Shown: positions 5,329-8,486 of the stretch, piece after piece | Layout of the letters: each line of letters starts with the position of its first letter | Position numbering within the stretch: position 1 is the stretch's first letter | Assembly (NCBI GenBank): GCA_021827225.1 | Contig: JAKAXG010000154.1 | Coordinates: forward strand, 1-8,486 | From: Actinomycetes bacterium | GTDB lineage: Bacteria > Actinomycetota > Acidimicrobiia > Acidimicrobiales > Palsa-688 | Direction: 5' to 3' | Length of the DNA: 8,486 nt | Program-made: the position numbers and the translations under genes | The notes under the pieces: generated by a model | Seen by the model: the letters and a program-made list of their open reading frames with translations, nothing else | Databases searched by the model: none | What the model was told of the DNA's origin: nothing

Positions 5329-8070
5329 ATGACCGACATGATCCAGAAGCCCCCTGGCGAGACCGGGGCCGAGTCCCCGTGGTACAACCGCTCGGCCGAG
5401 GAGGTGGCCGGCGCTCTCGGCGTGGATGTGTCCCAGGGACTGTCGGCCGAGGCGGCCGGACGCCTGCTGGCGGCCCACGGTCCCAACTCCCTGCCCGAGG
5501 AGGAGGCGCCCCCGGGCTGGAAGCGGTTCCTCGGCGAGTACCGCGGCTACATGCAGCTCATACTCTCCGGCGCGGCCATCGTCTCGCTGGCCATCAAGCA
5601 GTGGAGCACCGCGGTGGTCCTGATCCTGCTGACGGTCTTCAACGCGGTGGTGGCGATGCGGCAGGAGGGGAAGGCCGAGAGCGCCATGAACGCCCTCAAG
5701 TCCCTCATGAAGGCCACCACCCGGGTCAGGCGCGACGGGATCGAGCGGGAGATGCCCGCCGACCAGCTGGTGGTCGGCGACGTGGTGCTGCTCAGCGCCG
5801 GCGACCAGGTACCCGCCGACGGCCGGGTGGTCACAGCCATCTCCCTGCAGGTCGACGAGTCGTCGTTGACCGGGGAGAGCACGCCGGCGGCGAAGGAGAC
5901 CGGCCCTCTGCCCGCAGGCGACCTGGCTCCCGGCGACCGCTCGAACATGGTGTTCATGAACACCCCTGTCACCCACGGCAGCGGCGTATTCATCGTCACC
6001 GCCACCGGCAGCGACACCGAGGTCGGGAAGATCTCCGGCCTGCTCAGGACCACCACCAGGGAGATGTCGCCCCTGACGAGGGAGTTGAACAACCTCAGCC
6101 TGTGGGTCGCGGCGGCGGCCGGCATCACCATGATCGTGATGTTCGCCACCGGGCGGGCCCGGGGGGTGGCGTGGGACGCCCTGTTCGTCAGCGCGGTGTC
6201 GCTCGCCATCGCCGCCATTCCGGAGGCCCTCCCCACTGTCACGCAGGTGATCCTGTCGCTGGGAAGCACGGACCTGGCCAAGCGCAACGCCATCGTGAAG
6301 GATCTCCCCTCAGTCGAGACCCTGGGCTTCACCTCGGCCATCAACTGCGACAAGACCGGGACCCTCACCATGAACCAGATGACCGCGGTGGAGGTCGTGG
6401 AGCTCGGTGACCGCTACCGGGTGACCGGCACCGGCTACGACCTCACCGGCCAGGTGCAGCACACGGCAGGCCGGTCCGACCGGCTGGACCTGACCATACT
6501 GCCCTTCGTCGTCGCCAACGACGCCGAGTTGGTGGACGGCCGGGTGGTCGGGGACCCGACGGAAGGGGCCCTGCTCGTCCTGGCCTACAAGGCCGGTCTC
6601 GATATAGCCGGCAGCCGGGCGTCCCTCCCCCGCCTGGCGACCCTCCCGTTCGACCCCGGATACAAGCTCATGGCCACCTTCAACCGGGCCGTAGACGCAG
6701 AAGGGCATCCGGTGGTCCGCTGCTTCGTCAAGGGCGCGGCACCGGCCGTGCTGGCACGGACGGGCACGGCGCTGTCCGGCGGACGATCCGTGACCTGGGA
6801 CGCGGGCGCGGCGGACAGGGCGGCCGGCGAGATCCGGCGTATGGGAGGCCAGGGCCTGCGGGTTATGGCGGCGGCCCAGCTCGACCTCGATCCGGGCGCC
6901 TTCGACCCCGACGGCGATCTGCTGGCCTACCTCACCGGGCTGCAGTTGACCGGTCTGGTCGGGATGGTCGACCCGCCCCGTCCCGAATCGAGGGCCGCGG
7001 TCGCCGATGCCACGGCGGCCCACGTCCGGGTCAGGATGGTGACCGGGGACGACGTCACCACCGGTGCGGCCATCGCCGCCCAGCTCGGGATAGAGGGCGA
7101 GGCGATCCTCGGCGCCGACTTCGCCGCTCTGAGCGCGGCGGAGCGCAGGAGCCGCATCGAACGCATCGGCGTGGTCGGACGGGTAGCGCCCGAGCACAAG
7201 GTCGTGCTGGCCGAGACTCTGAAGCAGAAGGGCGACGTGGTGGCCATGACCGGAGACGGCGTCAACGACGCCCCGGCCATCAAGGCCGCCGACATCGGCA
7301 TCGCCATGGGCAGCGGCACGGAGGTGGCCAAGAACGCCGGGCGGATGGTGCTCTCGGACGACAACTTCGCCACCATCGTCTTCGCCGTCGAGCAGGGTCG
7401 CAAGATCTACGACAACCTGACCAAGTACATCCGGTTCGTGCTGCTGCTCCTCGTGGCCTTCGTCCTCAGCTTCATGGGCGCCGCCATCTTCAACGTCGCC
7501 GCCGGCGAGCCGTTCACCCCCGCCGAGGTCCTGTGGATCCACTTCGTGGTCAACGCCCCGTTCGGCTTCGCCCTCGGCTTCGACCGGGAGACACCCGGGC
7601 TGATGGAGCAGCGACCCCGTCCCCGGGGCCAGTCGGTCCTCACCTCTTCCCTCATGCTGACGGTGGGCCTGGTCGGGCTGGCCATGTCCGTCTCCACCCT
7701 CCTGCTGATACAGCTCGGGAAGTCGGAGTTCGGCAGCGAGGCGGTGGGAAGCTCGATCGCCTTCACGGCCTTCGTGCTGATGATGATCGTGGGCGCCTTC
7801 GAGTGCAGGAGTTCCACCGACACGGTGTTCACGCTGGCCAGTTTCGACAGCCGCCAGATGAACCGGGCGGCCGCCGGGGAATTCGTGCTGGCCGTGCTGG
7901 CCACGCAGATGGACGCGCTCCGGAGGATCCTCGGCACCACGAACCTGGACATGCGTCAGTTCCGGTGGGCCCTGATCCCGCCCGTCGCCCTCCTGCTCCT
8001 GTGGGAGGCGGGCAAGTTCGCCGCCCGCAGGTGGGCCAGCCGGCCCTCCCCGGCCGTGATCACGATATGA
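5329..8070 (+). CDS. P2-like cation-transporting P-type ATPase (913 aa)
   Basis: This membrane pump is driven by ATP. Order of parts: cation ATPase N-terminal region with GPNSLPEEE (51-59); M1-M2 (about 73-110); actuator loop with TGES (181-184); M3-M4 (about 256-305) with AIPEALP (E299); phosphorylation motif DKTGTLT with D341; nucleotide domain with GDPTEGALL (408-416) and FVKGAA (466-471); hinge TGDGVNDAPAIKAADIGIAMG (641-661); then M5-M10 to the end. The length is normal for type II pumps. M5 and M6 lack the usual calcium ligands: LLLLVAFVLSF replaces the Asn-x-x-Glu segment, and LWIHFVVNAPFGFALGFD has H738 and N742 where SERCA has Asn and Asp. The ion is therefore unknown, although the core resembles mycobacterial CtpF. 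The ATG at 5329 follows GAGG by 8 nt. Proton, sodium and other cations all remain possible. Confidence 0.93.
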   Translation: MTDMIQKPPGETGAESPWYNRSAEEVAGALGVDVSQGLSAEAAGRLLAAHGPNSLPEEEAPPGWKRFLGEYRGYMQLILSGAAIVSLAIKQWSTAVVLILLTVFNAVVAMRQEGKAESAMNALKSLMKATTRVRRDGIEREMPADQLVVGDVVLLSAGDQVPADGRVVTAISLQVDESSLTGESTPAAKETGPLPAGDLAPGDRSNMVFMNTPVTHGSGVFIVTATGSDTEVGKISGLLRTTTREMSPLTRELNNLSLWVAAAAGITMIVMFATGRARGVAWDALFVSAVSLAIAAIPEALPTVTQVILSLGSTDLAKRNAIVKDLPSVETLGFTSAINCDKTGTLTMNQMTAVEVVELGDRYRVTGTGYDLTGQVQHTAGRSDRLDLTILPFVVANDAELVDGRVVGDPTEGALLVLAYKAGLDIAGSRASLPRLATLPFDPGYKLMATFNRAVDAEGHPVVRCFVKGAAPAVLARTGTALSGGRSVTWDAGAADRAAGEIRRMGGQGLRVMAAAQLDLDPGAFDPDGDLLAYLTGLQLTGLVGMVDPPRPESRAAVADATAAHVRVRMVTGDDVTTGAAIAAQLGIEGEAILGADFAALSAAERRSRIERIGVVGRVAPEHKVVLAETLKQKGDVVAMTGDGVNDAPAIKAADIGIAMGSGTEVAKNAGRMVLSDDNFATIVFAVEQGRKIYDNLTKYIRFVLLLLVAFVLSFMGAAIFNVAAGEPFTPAEVLWIHFVVNAPFGFALGFDRETPGLMEQRPRPRGQSVLTSSLMLTVGLVGLAMSVSTLLLIQLGKSEFGSEAVGSSIAFTAFVLMMIVGAFECRSSTDTVFTLASFDSRQMNRAAAGEFVLAVLATQMDALRRILGTTNLDMRQFRWALIPPVALLLLWEAGKFAARRWASRPSPAVITI

Positions 8071-8220
8071 GGTGCCGGGGTCCCAACCGTTGGTCCGGGC
8101 GTATCAGGCCGGCCGGCGCCACCTGACCCCCGCGACGGGCCGTACGTGACCAAGGACCCTTGGGAAGGTCCGTTGCTAAGGGGCCTGATGAGGACCATCC
8201 GACGGTGACAGGAGAGCACG
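8071..8220 (+). promoter_or_regulatory. Structured spacer before the repeat-protein gene
   Basis: This 150-bp region holds no gene. GGTGCCGG (8071-8078) can pair with CCGGCGCC (8113-8120), with one G-T wobble, enclosing a small CCAA/TTGG hairpin (8083-8093). Alternatively TCAGG (8104-8108) can pair with CCTGA (8122-8126). GGACC/GGTCC (8154-8158 and 8167-8171) may form another short stem. AGGAG (8210-8214) is the ribosome binding site of the next gene. The first structure may act as the ATPase terminator. I found no promoter boxes I trust and no known riboswitch consensus. Confidence 0.35.
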
Positions 8221-8486
8221 GTGAAGGCTCGTTCGATGGTGCTGCTGGCGGCGGTCGTGGCCGTTCTGGGGTTCGTCTGGTCCGTGTCGGCACCCCCGGT
8301 CGGAGCGCAGCCGGCGGGCAATCCGACGACGGTCTTCGCCCTGGGTGACGCCGGCTACTACGGATCGACGGCCGGCATCGCGTCGGTTCATCCCCTGGTG
8401 GGCATGGCTGCGACGCCGTCCGGTCACGGCTACTGGCTCGTCGCCTCCGACGGCGGGGTCTTCGCCTTCGGAGACGCCCGCTTCTA
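8221..8486 (+). CDS. Secreted beta-propeller-like repeat protein, N-terminal part (truncated by right edge)
   Basis: The 88 visible residues begin with a classic signal peptide: basic start (K2, R4), hydrophobic core of about residues 6-23 ([15 protein letters not shown]), and an A-x-A-like region with likely cleavage near VGAQ-PA (about 33). The mature part has [15 protein letters not shown] and then [28 protein letters not shown]. This is the short repeat, [10 protein letters not shown] followed by FAFGDA and an aromatic, seen in tandem in many secreted actinobacterial proteins, especially in Acidimicrobiia, thought to form a beta propeller. The repeats are often fused to an enzyme or adhesion domain, which here would lie outside the window. 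The GTG start is favoured because AGGAG lies 6 nt before it; ATG 8236 would be a poorer start. The function cannot be told from this part. Confidence 0.85.
   Translation, partial: MKARSMVLLAAVVAVLGFVWSVSAPPVGAQPAGNPTTVFALGDAGYYGSTAGIASVHPLVGMAATPSGHGYWLVASDGGVFAFGDARF

Noticed and set aside
6310..7542. 410-codon open frame antisense to the P-type ATPase.
   Set aside because: It is rich in Gly, His, Val and Asp with no recognisable domain, and covers conserved ATPase motifs on the other strand.
8185..8206. CTGATGA-GGA-CCA-TCC-GAC resembles a hammerhead ribozyme core.
   Set aside because: The invariant GAA after stem II reads GAC, stem II would have only 3 pairs, and I find no matching stem I and stem III.
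8071..8220. A possible riboswitch ahead of a secreted protein, such as the cyclic di-AMP class.
   Set aside because: The stems are short and none of the conserved bases I remember for that class are in place; GC-rich sequence folds easily by chance.

Overview
The window comes from a high-GC actinobacterium, most likely in or near the Acidimicrobiia. The evidence is the very high G+C with long false open frames in every phase, strong AGGAGG-type ribosome binding sites next to genes with no leader, DUF2267 and DUF1876 proteins, and a secreted protein at the right edge carrying a '[16 protein letters not shown]' type repeat that is very common in that class. The placement is inferred from gene content; no rRNA gene is present.

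Layout, left to right. Positions 1-1205 (minus strand) hold an RNA-repair operon: archease with an extra N-terminal domain, then the RNA ligase RtcB, whose start overlaps the archease end and which runs off the left edge. After a 144-bp divergent spacer comes a DUF2267 gene (plus, 1350-1766). It converges on a DUF1876 gene (minus, 1800-2264) across a stem-loop built from a duplicated palindrome. A second divergent spacer leads to three genes on the plus strand: a neutral ceramidase with no signal peptide (2402-4333), a PPK2-type polyphosphate kinase (4380-5264) and a 913-residue P2-like cation-transporting P-type ATPase (5329-8070). The 150-bp spacer after the ATPase has potential secondary structure and a good ribosome binding site for the last gene. 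That gene (8221 to the edge) starts with GTG and encodes a signal peptide followed by beta-propeller-like repeats; it is truncated.

How the genes may work together (inference): RtcB and archease reseal broken RNA, and DUF1876 proteins such as mycobacterial Rv1738 resemble ribosome-hibernation factors. PPK2 can make ATP from polyphosphate, and the P-type ATPase consumes ATP to move ions. As I recall, M. tuberculosis has archease-like Rv2630, RtcB-like Rv2631 and DUF1876 Rv2632c side by side at the DosR dormancy locus, and the P-type ATPase CtpF is also in that regulon. The window therefore looks like a stress or dormancy gene neighbourhood rather than a mobile island. I see no insertion sequence, phage gene, CRISPR array or tRNA. 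The least ordinary points are the N-terminal extensions on archease and on the DUF1876 protein, the loss of the usual ion ligands in the ATPase, and the apparently cytoplasmic ceramidase.
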